This document shows positions 8,008-17,017 of a stretch of 64,000 nt of DNA, one piece after another; the first letter of the stretch is position 1; each line of letters begins with the position of its first letter. Origin of the DNA: CAVWNR01 sp963756525 (GTDB lineage: Bacteria; Actinomycetota; Actinomycetes; Mycobacteriales; Jatrophihabitantaceae); assembly GCA_963756525.1 (NCBI GenBank), contig CAVWNR010000009.1, forward strand, positions 992,001 to 1,056,000. Reading direction: 5' to 3'. The translations under genes and the position numbers were made by a program. The notes under the pieces were generated by a model, which saw only the letters and a list, made by a program, of their open reading frames with translations, was not told where the DNA came from and ran no database searches.

Positions 8008-8719
8008 TTAGCCGCGGATCTTTGCGATGACACGCTCGCCGTAGCGATGCAGCTGGTGGATCTTCTTCTCCAGCGGTTCGGCGTCGGGTCCTTCGGTGTA
8101 CGGGTCGCGGAAACTGACGCTGACGTCGGTGACGCCCAGCTCCTCCAGTTGCCGCACGCCGTCGGGGGTGAAGCCGAGCATCGACGCGGCGTGCACCTCG
8201 AACGGAGCATCGGCAGTTCCGTACTCCGCGCGCAACGCTCGGAGCCGGCCGATCAACTCGCCGAGCTCCTCGGTTTCGGCGAGGCCGGCGTAGATCCATC
8301 CGTCACCGGCGCGCGCGGCGCGACGCAGCGCGGCATCGCCGTGGCCGCCGACCACGATGGGGATCGGTCGGCTGGGCGCGGGAGTCATCTTGGCCCGGGG
8401 CAGCTCGAAGATCTCCCCGTGGTAGTCGAACCAGTCTCCGGTCGCGAAGCCGCGGATGACGTCGATGGCCTCGTCCATGCGCTTGCCTCGCCGCGCCCAT
8501 GGCACCCCGCACAGCTGATAGTCCTCGGGCCAAGGGCTCAGGCCGATGCCGAGCAGGACGCGGTTGTCGCTGAGCACGGCGAGGCTGGTGGCCTGCTTGG
8601 CAACCAGTGCCGGAGGCCGGATCGGCAGTTTCAAGACATTGGTCAGGAACCGCAGCCGAGACGTGGCGGCGGCGAGGGCCGCGATGAGCACGAACGGTTC
8701 GAGGAACGGCTTGTCCTCG
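8008..8719 (-). pseudogene. 5'-truncated LLM-class oxidoreductase
   Basis: From about EDKPFLEPFV to the stop, this is almost base-identical to the LLM gene at 30292-31173 (a few changes, mostly in the last 40 bases). The first 56-57 codons, holding the start and first beta strand, are absent: homology stops at 8719, matching 30462. The longest ATG-initiated frame now starts at internal Met (8691), giving 227 residues. Its order and convergent orientation relative to the amidase relic match the intact locus. An incomplete TIM barrel is unlikely to work. Confidence 0.88.
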
Positions 8720-9097
8720 CGTGAGACGGCAGCGTGAAGTAGGTGAGCCGCTCGCGGGCGAGTGCGGACGGCTCCACGTGAGGGCGGTCAAGTCGGGTCG
8801 ACGATCACGACGGCTAGCTTTGAGCCGTCAGCGCTCCCGCGTCCGCAAGCCTGCGGCGAGCGGCCGCACTGTGGTGCGGCAAGCTCATCGGCGGACCGTT
8901 CCATGCCCGCTCCGCCGGTCGCGAGCGTCGTGTACTCCTGGGCCGTCACCGCGGCGGCGTCGTCGACCATGATCCAGGGCAGGAATCATCATTGCGTGCC
9001 GAATGAGCCTTATCTGACACTCAACACAACGACGCTTCTGCGGTGCCGTCTTTCGATCGATCGGGCTTGTAATGGATAGGGCCCATCGCTGGACTGC
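8720..9097. other. Gene-free stretch between LLM relic and lipase
   Basis: 378 bases with no convincing gene. A 60-codon minus-strand frame (8788-8970, beginning MVDDAAAVTAQEYTTLATGG) has no family I recognise and may be debris. The stretch holds two GC hairpins (8843-8880) and an AT-richer patch at about 8985-9070. Confidence 0.5.
8843..8880. terminator. Two adjacent GC hairpins
   Basis: CCGCA-AGCC-TGCGG (8843-8856) and a perfect 7-bp stem GCCGCAC-TGTG-GTGCGGC (8863-8880). They lie about 220 bases downstream of the minus-strand lipase stop. No T-run follows, which is common for actinomycete terminators but leaves the role open. Confidence 0.3.
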
Positions 9098-10351
9098 TCA
9101 ACAGGTGGATGGGGGCGTGATGCCGGCTCGTCGCTCCGCAACCCAGCGTTGTACGTCGGGCAACGACGCCGCGACCGAGCCACGGTGATCGGCGCCTGGG
9201 ATGATGTCGTATTCGAGGGACGCACCGTTGGCGCACAATGCCTTGACGACCGCATTGGTCGCCGCCTCGGTGACATTGGTATCGGCGGTGCCCTGAACCA
9301 CGAGCACCGGGACCGTCAGGTGCAGCGTCGCCACCTCGTTGGCTTTGAGCACATCGACCATTGCTTGGAAGCCGGGGTTCGCCTCGGCCCCTGGCTTAAA
9401 TATCGTCGAGATCTCGTTCGGCGGGATGGCGCTGGCGAAGGTCCGCAGCTGATCGATGCAGTCGGTGGTCTGCGCAAGGCGGTAGAACTGCAGGCCAAGC
9501 GGGCTCAGGAACTGAGCCGGGCGGACCTGAGGGTCCATGGCCGCCGCGCCCTGGATGGCCAGCGGCAGGAAGCCGAGCGCCGCACCACCGTAGCCGGGCG
9601 TGTTGTTGATTACTCCGCCGGGGAAGGTAGATAAGAAGCTCGCCGGCGCGATGGCGACGGCACCTAGGAAGTGCAGGTCCGGCGCCCTTTGACGCGCGAG
9701 CAGGTCGGTGAAAAGAGCAGCTTGGCCGCCCTCTGAGTGGCCGATGACGACCCAGTCGCGTCCGACCTGCCGGTCGAGTTCGCGGGCGGCGCGCACAATG
9801 TCGATGACGTTGTGCGCCAGGCTGTCGCCGATAGAGTACGGGTGCGGCCCGGGCGTGCCGAGACCTTCGTAGTCGCTTTGTACCACTACGAAGCCGTGCG
9901 CGACCCACTGGTCGAGCGTCAGGTCCATCAGGCCCAGATAGTCGTGGTCCGGTCCCGTAGGGGTGTCCCGCGACGGTGCGCAGATATCAGCGATGCCCGT
10001 CGTGCCGTGCGCCCAGCTGACCACCGGCCAGCCGCCGGCTGGTGCCCGGCCCTTGGGAATGGCCACCGTGCCGGAGACGACCCGCGGTTGGCCCTTCGCG
10101 CTCGTCGACAGGTAGTAGATCAGGTAGTTTTGAGCGGCGCTCGGCAGTGCCGGGGCGCCGGTCAGCGGCGTCGCATACAGCAGGGTGCCCTCGAGGTGCC
10201 GGAAGGCACCGCGCAGATCGGGAGCTGCGGAGGTGGCGGACGTCGCGCCCGTAGGCGCCGGCGGGGTTGTCGCTGCCGCGGTCGGCACCACAACGGCGCA
10301 CGCCGTCGCGGCAGCGGCAAGTGTGGTGAGGGCACGTCGCATCCAGGTCAT
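9098..10351 (-). CDS. Secreted lipase/esterase (secretory lipase-like alpha/beta hydrolase)
   Basis: 417 residues from ATG 10351, which has GGGAG upstream; an in-frame ATG at 10378 is less likely. The N-terminus has a Sec signal (two Arg, then LTTLAAAATACAVVVPTAAA, cleavage near AAA-TT). The nucleophile elbow is GHSEGGQAA and the C-terminal catalytic His lies in PGADHRGS; HGTTG near residue 130 fits the oxyanion region. Four Cys residues could form disulfides. This resembles secretory lipases acting on acylglycerols or esters outside the cell, and might release sterols or acyl chains from esters. It is isolated between pseudogenes and appears intact. Confidence 0.85.
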   Translation of the reverse strand: MTWMRRALTTLAAAATACAVVVPTAAATTPPAPTGATSATSAAPDLRGAFRHLEGTLLYATPLTGAPALPSAAQNYLIYYLSTSAKGQPRVVSGTVAIPKGRAPAGGWPVVSWAHGTTGIADICAPSRDTPTGPDHDYLGLMDLTLDQWVAHGFVVVQSDYEGLGTPGPHPYSIGDSLAHNVIDIVRAARELDRQVGRDWVVIGHSEGGQAALFTDLLARQRAPDLHFLGAVAIAPASFLSTFPGGVINNTPGYGGAALGFLPLAIQGAAAMDPQVRPAQFLSPLGLQFYRLAQTTDCIDQLRTFASAIPPNEISTIFKPGAEANPGFQAMVDVLKANEVATLHLTVPVLVVQGTADTNVTEAATNAVVKALCANGASLEYDIIPGADHRGSVAASLPDVQRWVAERRAGITPPSTC

Positions 10352-10463
10352 GTGGGCTCCCGTGGCTCCCGTCATCAACGGCGCCCAACAGGGTATTCCC
10401 GGGATGGCCGGGTGCTGACTCCGGTCCTGTTGAGTGGGAGCCGCGCCGCGCTGGGCGCATCAG

Positions 10464-10721
10464 TCAGGAATCTCGATGGCGCCGCCCAGGGCGGCCCTTG
10501 TCGGTAGACCGGCGAAGCGCGCCGCACCCGCGCAGCAACGCCTCTGCTGAGCCATCCGCACCGGACGCCCGCAATTCGTGGCAGGTGTTCTTGCCATGCT
10601 CCGGCCACTGCACCGACGTCTGCTGCCAGCTGGTCTTGTTGACCAGGACGGTGAGCCCGCATTCGCGGTACTGCACCTCGGTGCGCACCCGGCTCGGCAC
10701 GCCGGACGGTATGCCTGGCAT
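10464..10721 (-). pseudogene. Degenerate copy of small Cys protein next to KstD
   Basis: Begins MPGIPSGVPSRVRTEV like the intact 86-residue gene at 59656-59916 and keeps LVNKTSWQQTSVQWPEH, but the first pair CSEC has become YREC, CPQL is CHEL, and the final residues are out of frame (the proper ALGGAIEIPD ending is in the next frame, frameshift near 10500). Its position after the KstD relic matches the intact block. It may still yield a short protein, but key cysteines are lost. Confidence 0.7.
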
Positions 10722-10789
10722 CGCGCTGACTCGTCCTTCCCTGCGTCGGGCAATTCGAAAGTAGGAGGGCTCTCGTCGGCCACCCGGCG

Positions 10790-12335
10790 CGGCGTCCCAG
10801 TCGCCGAGAAACCGAGACTCCGCTGCGGCGCCGGCCATGTGCCGGGCGGCGCGGTAGGCGAACACCATGGCGCTGCCGATGGGGATGCGGTGCCGGATAG
10901 CGATCACGCATGACCGACGCGCTGGTGTTGCCGGCTGCGTAGAGCCCGGCTATGGGAGATCGGTCCTCACGCAGCACGCGGGCCTGCGCGTCGGTCAGCA
11001 GCGCGCCCTTTGTGCCGAGATCGCCCAGCACCACACGCGCCGCGTAGTAGGGCGGCGTCACCAGCGCGGGGTTGAGCCGCTCGCCCGGCGCGGCAAAGTA
11101 CAGCTCGTACTCGTCCTCTCCCCGGTGGAAGTCCTCGTCCACACCGGCCGCGGCGAACGTTGTTGGACCGCGCCACGACGCCGGCGAGCGAGTCGCCCGG
11201 CAGGCCCAGTTGGTGGCCGAATTCGCCGAGGGAATCGGCACGCAGCCAGACACCGGACGACAGGTACTCGATGCGGCGGGCGCCGAGCACGCAGTTCACC
11301 GCGGGCAGCCGGCCGCCCTCGCCGGAGTCGAAGACGTGATAGCAGGGAATGCGCCGCGCAGGATCGGCGGCAAGCTCCCGGCCCATCCGGTCGTAGGGCA
11401 GCGAGTCGTCGGCGAAGCGGCGCCCGCCGGCATTGACGAAGATGCCACCGCGCAGCCCGAGGAAGAACGCCGCGGAGCCGTCGGGTTGGACGAGTGTGGG
11501 ACACCACCAGGCCTGGTCCGTCAAATCGGTGGCCGCGCCGACGGCAACGGCCGCCTCGAGCCGGCTCGCCCGCGTTCGTTTCCGGCGGGGCCATCGTCGC
11601 GTCAGCGCTGCCCGGCACGCCGTGCGCGGCGCGCAGTCCGGGATTGCGTTCGAAGCCGCCGCCGGCGAGCAGCACGCCACGACGGGCTCGCACCTGCAGG
11701 GTGCCGGAGTCGGTCTCCGCACGGACCCCGGCGACGAGCCCATCTTCGACGATCAGCTCGCGCACCGCGGCGCCGGCGCGCAACTCGGCGTTCCCGGTGC
11801 CGGAGAGCGCCAGCAAAAGCTGTCCGATGGGCGCCTGCCCGCCGGCGAGCTGATCGCGCGGCACGTCGAGCCCGGTGCGCTCGGCCGCGATCGTGCGTCG
11901 CAGCCGATCCAGCATGCGTTCGGAAGCTGATCGGCGGCAAGGGGCGTGGGAACGATGTGCCCGCCGCCGGGCAGCCGGCCCTCGGCCGCAAAGTAGTCGG
12001 GGAACGAGTAGTACTCGAAACGCAGGGCAGGGTTGCGCTCGAAGAACTCGATCAGGGCAGGGGCCGTGGTCAGGAACGCCTCCCGCCGCTGCCCGTCGCG
12101 GTCGCCGAGCAAGGTTAGCAGGTACGTCCGGCCGCGATCGATGGAGTCCGCCACGCCCGCACGCGCCGCCGCCTGGTTGCCGGGCAGGAACAGCCCGCCG
12201 CCGGAATAGGCCGACGTCCCGCCGAGCAGCGATGTCTTCTCGAGCACCACCGTGGACAGTCCGGCGCTGGCCGCCGTGTACGCGCCGGTGAGGGCGCCCG
12301 CCGGGAGCCGACGACGACGTCAGTCGCTACGTCCT
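10790..12335 (-). pseudogene. Frameshifted KstD (3-ketosteroid dehydrogenase) relic
   Basis: A full-length relic of the KstD at 59995-61551. The match passes through at least four frames: LEKTSLLGGTSAYSGGGLFLP; RTIAAERTGLDVPRDQL; WWCPTLVQPDGSAAFFLGLRG; and AAAGVDEDFHRGEDEYEL. Shifts fall near 11920, 11600, 11170 and 10890. The start codon has changed to AGG at 12335 (intact cat to cct on the plus strand). Residues equivalent to the catalytic Tyr in SLPYDRMG are still visible. Too damaged to be sequencing error in one homopolymer; a dead paralogue. Confidence 0.92.
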
Positions 12336-12485
12336 GCACGCCGTTGCCCGCCTCTCGTCCGCGTGCCGGCCACGATCGCAGCCCGGGGCGCCGCCGTCGT
12401 CCAACGTCTCGCTGATCGCGAAGTGCCAGCGGTGGCAACCGGCGCGCCGATACGGTGCGGGCACCGAACGGGCGAGGTGATCACG

Positions 12486-12996
12486 ATGGAGCGCTTCGAA
12501 GGCAAGCGAGCGATCATCACCGGTGCGGCGTCCGGGTTGGGCCGCGCAACCGTCGCCCGGCTGGTGTCCGACGGTGCCGTCGTGTTCGGCGTCGACCGCA
12601 GCGCCGAGGGCTTGGCCGCGACCAGCGCGGCCCTCGCCACCGACGCCGATCGCTTCATCGCTCACGTGGCCGACGTCTCCGACGAACCCGCGGTGATCGC
12701 AGCTGTCCAGCAAGCCGTAGCTCGGCTGGGCGGTGTCGACGTGCTCCCAACGTGGCCGGCATTCAGCGCACGACGCCGCTCGCCAGCATCACCGCGGCCG
12801 ACATGCTGGAACTGTTTTCGGTCACACTCTCGGCACGCTGTTCTTCTGCCGCGAGGTCGCCCGGCATCTGCCCGACAACACCGGCGTGATTGTGAACGTC
12901 GCGCGGACCGCCGGCTCGAAGGGCCACCCGTACATGTCCGCGCACGCGGCGAGCAAAGGGGCGGTGCTCGCGCTGTCCCAAATCCTTGCCGCCGGC
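12486..12996 (+). pseudogene. Truncated, frameshifted SDR relic
   Basis: Starts MERFEGKRAIITGAASGLGR after GAGGTGATCACG, like the intact SDR at 61697-62458, and stays in frame to GGVDVL (about residue 88). It then shifts frame at least twice (LGTLFFCREVARHLPDNTGV and YMSAHAASKGAVLALSQIL are readable in another frame). Similarity ends at about 12996, so the last 80 residues are absent. Same divergent arrangement with the KstD relic as in the intact block. Confidence 0.9.
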
Positions 12997-13107
12997 AACA
13001 GCCGTCGAAACCATAGGCGAGCGCATAGTCCGCCCTCAGGGTGTACTCGGCTGGCTGTAGGGGTCGGAATCATGGGCTGACTGTCGGCCGAGCTTGTCGA
13101 GACCAGC

Positions 13108-15054
13108 GTGACAGATCATGCTGCAGGTATGGGCGGAACCACCGCAGGGCTTGCACACGCTCATCCGCTTAGCACTCCGAAGACCGTGCCGATCGGCGAT
13201 TACGGTTTCCTGTCCGACGGCGAGGTCACCGCGCTGGTGGCCCCGGGCGGCGCGATCGAGTGGATGTGCGTGCCGCGCATCGATTCACCGAGCGTGTTCG
13301 GCGCGATGCTCGGCCGGCATGCCGGCAGTTTCCGTGTCGCACCGTCAGACGTCTCGGTGCCCGCCGCGCGTCGCTACCTGCCCGGCACAATGGTTCTGGA
13401 GACCAGTTGGGGCACCGAAACTGGCTGGATCATCGTGCGCGACGTGCTCCTCCTCGGCCCGTGGCGGCACGAGACCGAACTCTCGCACACTCACCGCCGC
13501 ATTCCGACCGACTACGACGCCGAGCATATTCTGCTGCGCACGGTCCGCTGCGTTGCCGGTCAGGTGCAGACGATCGTCGAATGCGAGCCGGTATTCGACT
13601 ACGGGCGCAAGCCGGCTACGTGGTCCTACAGCGGGCACGTGTACCACCAAGGCGTCGCGCACGGCGGGGACAGCGACCTAGGCCTGACCCTAACTACCGA
13701 CATGCGACTGGGCTTCGAGGGCGGACGGGCCAGCGCCCGGACCCTGCTGAAGGCGGGCGACACCCGCTATGTCGCACTGTCCTGGAGCCCGAAGGAGCCG
13801 CCGCTGACCTATGCGGACGCTTATCAACGGCTCGTGTGGACGGCGCATCACTGGCAACACTGGCTGGCACGAGGTAGGTTCCCGGACCACCCATGGCGGA
13901 GTTACCTGCAGCGCAGCGCGCTGACCCTCAAGGGCCTCACCTATTCGCCAACGGGCGCAATCGCCGCCGCTGCGACGACATCGCTGCCTGAGGCGCCCGG
14001 AGGCCCGCGCAACTACGACTATCGCTACAGCTGGATCCGCGACTCGACGTTCGCGCTGTGGGGGATGTACTCCCTCGGCCTCGACTGGGAGGCCGTCGAC
14101 TTCATGTCGTTCATCTGCGATGTCGCCGACAGCGACGAGGATCTGCAGATCATGTACGGAGTCGGTGGCGAGCGCGAGCTACCGGAGTCCACGCTGGATC
14201 ACCTGCCCGGATACGCCAGCTCGCGGCCCGTACGCATCGGCAACGCCGCCTTTGCCCAGCACCAACACGACGTGTGGGGGGCGCTGCTCGATTCGGTCTA
14301 CTTGCACACCAAGGCAGCCGATCATGTGGACGGCCGCATCTGGCCCGTGCTGGGCAAACAGATCGACGCCGCGATCAAGCACTGGCGCGAGCCCGACGCC
14401 GGCATCTGGGAGGTTCGCAGTGAACTCCAGCACTTCACCTCGTCAAAGATCATGTGTTGGGTCGCGCTGGACCGTGGCGCGCGCCTGGCCGACGCTATCG
14501 GTCAGGACGCCATGGGCTCGGAGTGGCGCATGCACGCCGATGAGATCAAGGCCGACATCCTCGCCAACGGCGTGGACGAGCGAGGAGTCCTCACCCAGCA
14601 CTACGGCACCAAGGCCCTGGATGCCTCGCTGCTGCTCGCACCGCTGTTCCGCTTCCTGCCGGCCGACGACCCACGCATCCGCGCCACGGTGCTCGCCATC
14701 GCCGATGAGCTGACCGAAGACGGCCTGGTGCTGCGCTACCGAACTAACGAGATCGACGACGGATTCACGGGCCCGGAGGGCAGCTTCACAATCTGCTCGT
14801 TTTGGCTCGTGTCCGCCCTCTCCGAGATCGGCCAACATGCCCGCGCCCGTGCCCTCTGCGCCAAGCTACTCTCATTGGCCGGGCCACTCGAGCTCTATGC
14901 GGAGGAGATCGACCCCCGCACCGGACAGCAGCTCGGCAACTTTCCCCAGGCATTCACCCATTTGGCGTTGATCAACGCGGTCCTACACGTGATATCCAAC
15001 GAGAATGCCCACACCTCCGGCCTTCCCAATAAGCCGTTGGCCGACGACATGTGA
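13108..15054 (+). CDS. GH15 family trehalase/glucoamylase-like hydrolase
   Basis: 648 residues from GTG 13108 (ATG 13129 is an alternative). The N-terminal beta-sandwich begins IGDYGFLSDGEVTALVAPGG and the (alpha/alpha)6 barrel carries YDYRYSWIRDSTFALWGMY, both typical of actinobacterial GH15 proteins, a group that includes the mycobacterial trehalase of similar length. Candidate acidic catalytic residues are Glu435 (GIWEVR) and Glu557 (GPEGSF). No signal peptide, so it is cytoplasmic, with trehalose or maltodextrin hydrolysis expected. It stands alone and has no visible link to steroid degradation. Confidence 0.87.
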   Translation: MTDHAAGMGGTTAGLAHAHPLSTPKTVPIGDYGFLSDGEVTALVAPGGAIEWMCVPRIDSPSVFGAMLGRHAGSFRVAPSDVSVPAARRYLPGTMVLETSWGTETGWIIVRDVLLLGPWRHETELSHTHRRIPTDYDAEHILLRTVRCVAGQVQTIVECEPVFDYGRKPATWSYSGHVYHQGVAHGGDSDLGLTLTTDMRLGFEGGRASARTLLKAGDTRYVALSWSPKEPPLTYADAYQRLVWTAHHWQHWLARGRFPDHPWRSYLQRSALTLKGLTYSPTGAIAAAATTSLPEAPGGPRNYDYRYSWIRDSTFALWGMYSLGLDWEAVDFMSFICDVADSDEDLQIMYGVGGERELPESTLDHLPGYASSRPVRIGNAAFAQHQHDVWGALLDSVYLHTKAADHVDGRIWPVLGKQIDAAIKHWREPDAGIWEVRSELQHFTSSKIMCWVALDRGARLADAIGQDAMGSEWRMHADEIKADILANGVDERGVLTQHYGTKALDASLLLAPLFRFLPADDPRIRATVLAIADELTEDGLVLRYRTNEIDDGFTGPEGSFTICSFWLVSALSEIGQHARARALCAKLLSLAGPLELYAEEIDPRTGQQLGNFPQAFTHLALINAVLHVISNENAHTSGLPNKPLADDM

Positions 15055-15109
15055 TCTGCGCGGACTTGCTTCTGGTCGTCGACCTGACGGGGCGGCGGCG
15101 ACGATTTGT

Positions 15110-15830
15110 CGGTGAAGGAATCCATTACATCCGCCAACCACCTCGTACTGGCCGTCGCCGCGCCAGCTGTCTATCGCGGGAAGCCCGGCGAAGACACCGG
15201 CCGGGTCGGGCAGTGAGTCGACGGTGCGCACGGTGAGCGTTCGGGCGAACAGTCGGTCGCGAAGCTCGGCAGGTCGCCCGATCGTCCGATGTGTGGTGTT
15301 GAGGATAGCGACGCGGTCACAGAGCCGTTCCGCCTCCTCCAGGCGATGCGTCATGAGGAAGATCGTGACGCCCCGCTTTCGCAGCCCACCGATCAGGTCG
15401 TGGACATCGCGGGCGGCGACCGGATCGAGGCCCGCGGTCGGTTCATCGAGGAACAGCACCTCCGGGTCGTTGAGCAACGCCCTGGCCAGTGCGACCCGCT
15501 GTCGAAGGCCCTTGAACAGGGCGCCGCAGGCATCACCGACACGGTCGCCCAGCTCGACCGTCCTCAGCGCTCGATCAATTCGCTCGCCCGGATTCGCCAC
15601 TTCGTACAGCTCCGCGAAGCACGCCAGGTTCTCGTCACGCTGAGCCGCAGGTACAGCCCAGGTGACTCGGACATGATCGAGATTCGCCGGCAGATCTCGA
15701 CACCGTTCTCCGGTGTGAGCGGGTAGCGCGCCACCCACGCCGTGCCAGATGACGGCACGATAAGTGTGCCAAGCGTGCGCACCGTCGTCGTCTTGCCGGC
15801 CCATTCGGAGCGAGGAACCCGAGCTGACGG
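15110..15830 (-). pseudogene. Broken ABC transporter ATPase (DrrA/ABC-2 type)
   Basis: Reading on the minus strand, a damaged Walker A (SEWAGKTTTVR instead of PNGAGKTTTVR) and LTPENGVEICRRISIMSESPGLYLRLSVT are in one frame. After a shift near 15640 the rest (ENLACFAELYEVANPGERID, then FKGLRQRVALARALL, Walker B VLFLDEPTAGLDP and the H-loop LMTHRLEEAE) is in another. No start codon, ribosome site or permease partner is present. A drug/lipid exporter ATPase relic stranded between the GH15 gene and GNAT copy 2. Confidence 0.85.
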
Positions 15831-15832
15831 CA

Positions 15833-16369
15833 TCAGGCCGCGGCGCCCGTGACTAGGTCCACGCGCGCCCGGCAGTGGCCCTGCACGCAGTCCAGTTGCA
15901 GGTCGCCGACCGACTGGAGCATCTGCACCGCGGCGACGTTCGACAGCAGGACCTGAGTGTCGATGTGCCGTATGTCGCCCGCGATGCGCAGCGTCTCACG
16001 CAGCAACACGCTGCCCGCACCGCGCCCTTGCCACTCGTCAGTCACGGTCACGGCGACATCGGCGGTATGCCAGTCGTCGGCGAGCCTGATCAGCCGGCAC
16101 ACCGCGATCGGCGACTCGCCGGCATAAAGCACCAGCGCAATGTGCGTGCGCTGGTCGATCGTGTCGTAGAGTTGCTCCCACACCTCATCAGGTACACCGT
16201 CTACCGGCTGCTGGAACCGCAGGTAGAGCGAATGCTCCGACAGGTTCGCGAAGGCGGCAGCGAAGACGGCGCGGTCGGCCGGCGTCACGAAGCGCCACCG
16301 CACCGCGGCGCCGTCCCGCAGCCGCAGGCTGCCGGGTGCTTGCGCCCGCCGTACCGCCAAGAGTCTCAT
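15833..16369 (-). CDS. GNAT-family N-acetyltransferase, copy 2
   Basis: 178 residues, the counterpart of 4222-4746. The acetyl-CoA loop is DEWQGRGAGSVLLRETLRI. The last 100 residues are close to copy 1, but the first 25 (MRLLAVRRAQAPGSLRLRDG) are unrelated or strongly diverged. So the two GNAT genes are paralogues of moderate age, in contrast to the perfectly identical TetR-flavoprotein genes beside them. Divergent from TetR copy 2; the ATG at 16369 is 3 bases from a box, suggesting leaderless translation. Acetyl acceptor unknown. Confidence 0.85.
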   Translation of the reverse strand: MRLLAVRRAQAPGSLRLRDGAAVRWRFVTPADRAVFAAAFANLSEHSLYLRFQQPVDGVPDEVWEQLYDTIDQRTHIALVLYAGESPIAVCRLIRLADDWHTADVAVTVTDEWQGRGAGSVLLRETLRIAGDIRHIDTQVLLSNVAAVQMLQSVGDLQLDCVQGHCRARVDLVTGAAA

Positions 16370-16372
16370 CGC

Positions 16373-16399
16373 ACTAATTTTACCACCCCTCTAATTTTT
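16373..16399. promoter_or_regulatory. Tandem 17-bp-spaced boxes in GNAT/TetR promoter, copy 2
   Basis: ACTAATTTTA (16373-16382) and TCTAATTTTT (16390-16399) repeat with a 17-base period. A TATACT at 16407-16412 is a good -10 candidate for TetR. Base sequence differs from copy 1 (CTAATTTT versus CTAAGTTT) but spacing and position are conserved. Confidence 0.5.
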
Positions 16400-16447
16400 T
16401 ACTTGCTATACTGCTGTGCAGAGCCTCACACCGGAGGGAAGCGGACC

Positions 16448-17017
16448 GTGGGCCTGCGAGAAGACAAGAAGCGAGAGCTTCGCGCCCGGATCCTCGAGAC
16501 CACGCTCGCGCTGTTCGGTAACCAGGGATTCGGCAGCACGCGAGTTTCGGACATTGCCGCCCAGCTGCGCATCAGCGAAGCCACGTTCTTCAACTACTTC
16601 CCGACGAAGCATGCCGTGCTCGACGAAGCCCTGCGCGAGGCCGTCGACGCCGCCGTGACACGTGCGCTCGCCCAACGGGCGGACGGCGAGATGGCCACGT
16701 TGCGCGACATCGGCACCCAGATCGCGGCCGAATTCGCGTCGGGAAGGCCGCTCGGCCTCCTGCTCGGCCGGCATCCGGAGCTGGTCAGCGCCGCGGTCTT
16801 CGCGGAACTCCCGCCGCCGACTCTGCTCGGTTTCTTCACCGACGTGCAAGCGCGCGGCGTGGTCCGCACGGACCTACCGGCGGAACTGCTCAGCAGCGCG
16901 TTTCTGGCCGTCGTGTGGGTCGCAGCGCGGGACAGGTTCGGTATGTCACAGCGCACTCTGGTCGAAGCGCTGCACCAGGGTGTGGACCTGTTCGTTGGTG
17001 GTCTGCACGCCGGCTGA
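16448..17017 (+). CDS. TetR-family regulator, copy 2
   Basis: 189 residues from GTG 16448, chosen because GGAGGGAAG lies 8 bases upstream. From base 16456 it is identical to the regulator at 4817. The helix-turn-helix and ligand domain are therefore the same, and both regulators would bind the same DNA. It precedes the flavoprotein at 17112 by 94 bases and is divergent from GNAT copy 2. Ligand unknown; the neighbourhood with a steroid-type flavoprotein and kshA suggests a steroid metabolite or its CoA ester, which is inference. Confidence 0.88.
   Translation: MGLREDKKRELRARILETTLALFGNQGFGSTRVSDIAAQLRISEATFFNYFPTKHAVLDEALREAVDAAVTRALAQRADGEMATLRDIGTQIAAEFASGRPLGLLLGRHPELVSAAVFAELPPPTLLGFFTDVQARGVVRTDLPAELLSSAFLAVVWVAARDRFGMSQRTLVEALHQGVDLFVGGLHAG

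Noticed and set aside
8788..8970. 60-codon minus-strand frame in the gap before the lipase
   Set aside because: No family match, no clear ribosome site, near GC hairpins and relics; not enough to call a gene.
6956..12996. Frameshifts as simple sequencing errors
   Set aside because: Damage is confined to duplicate copies and includes deletions of over 100 codons and lost start codons, while all unique genes are intact.
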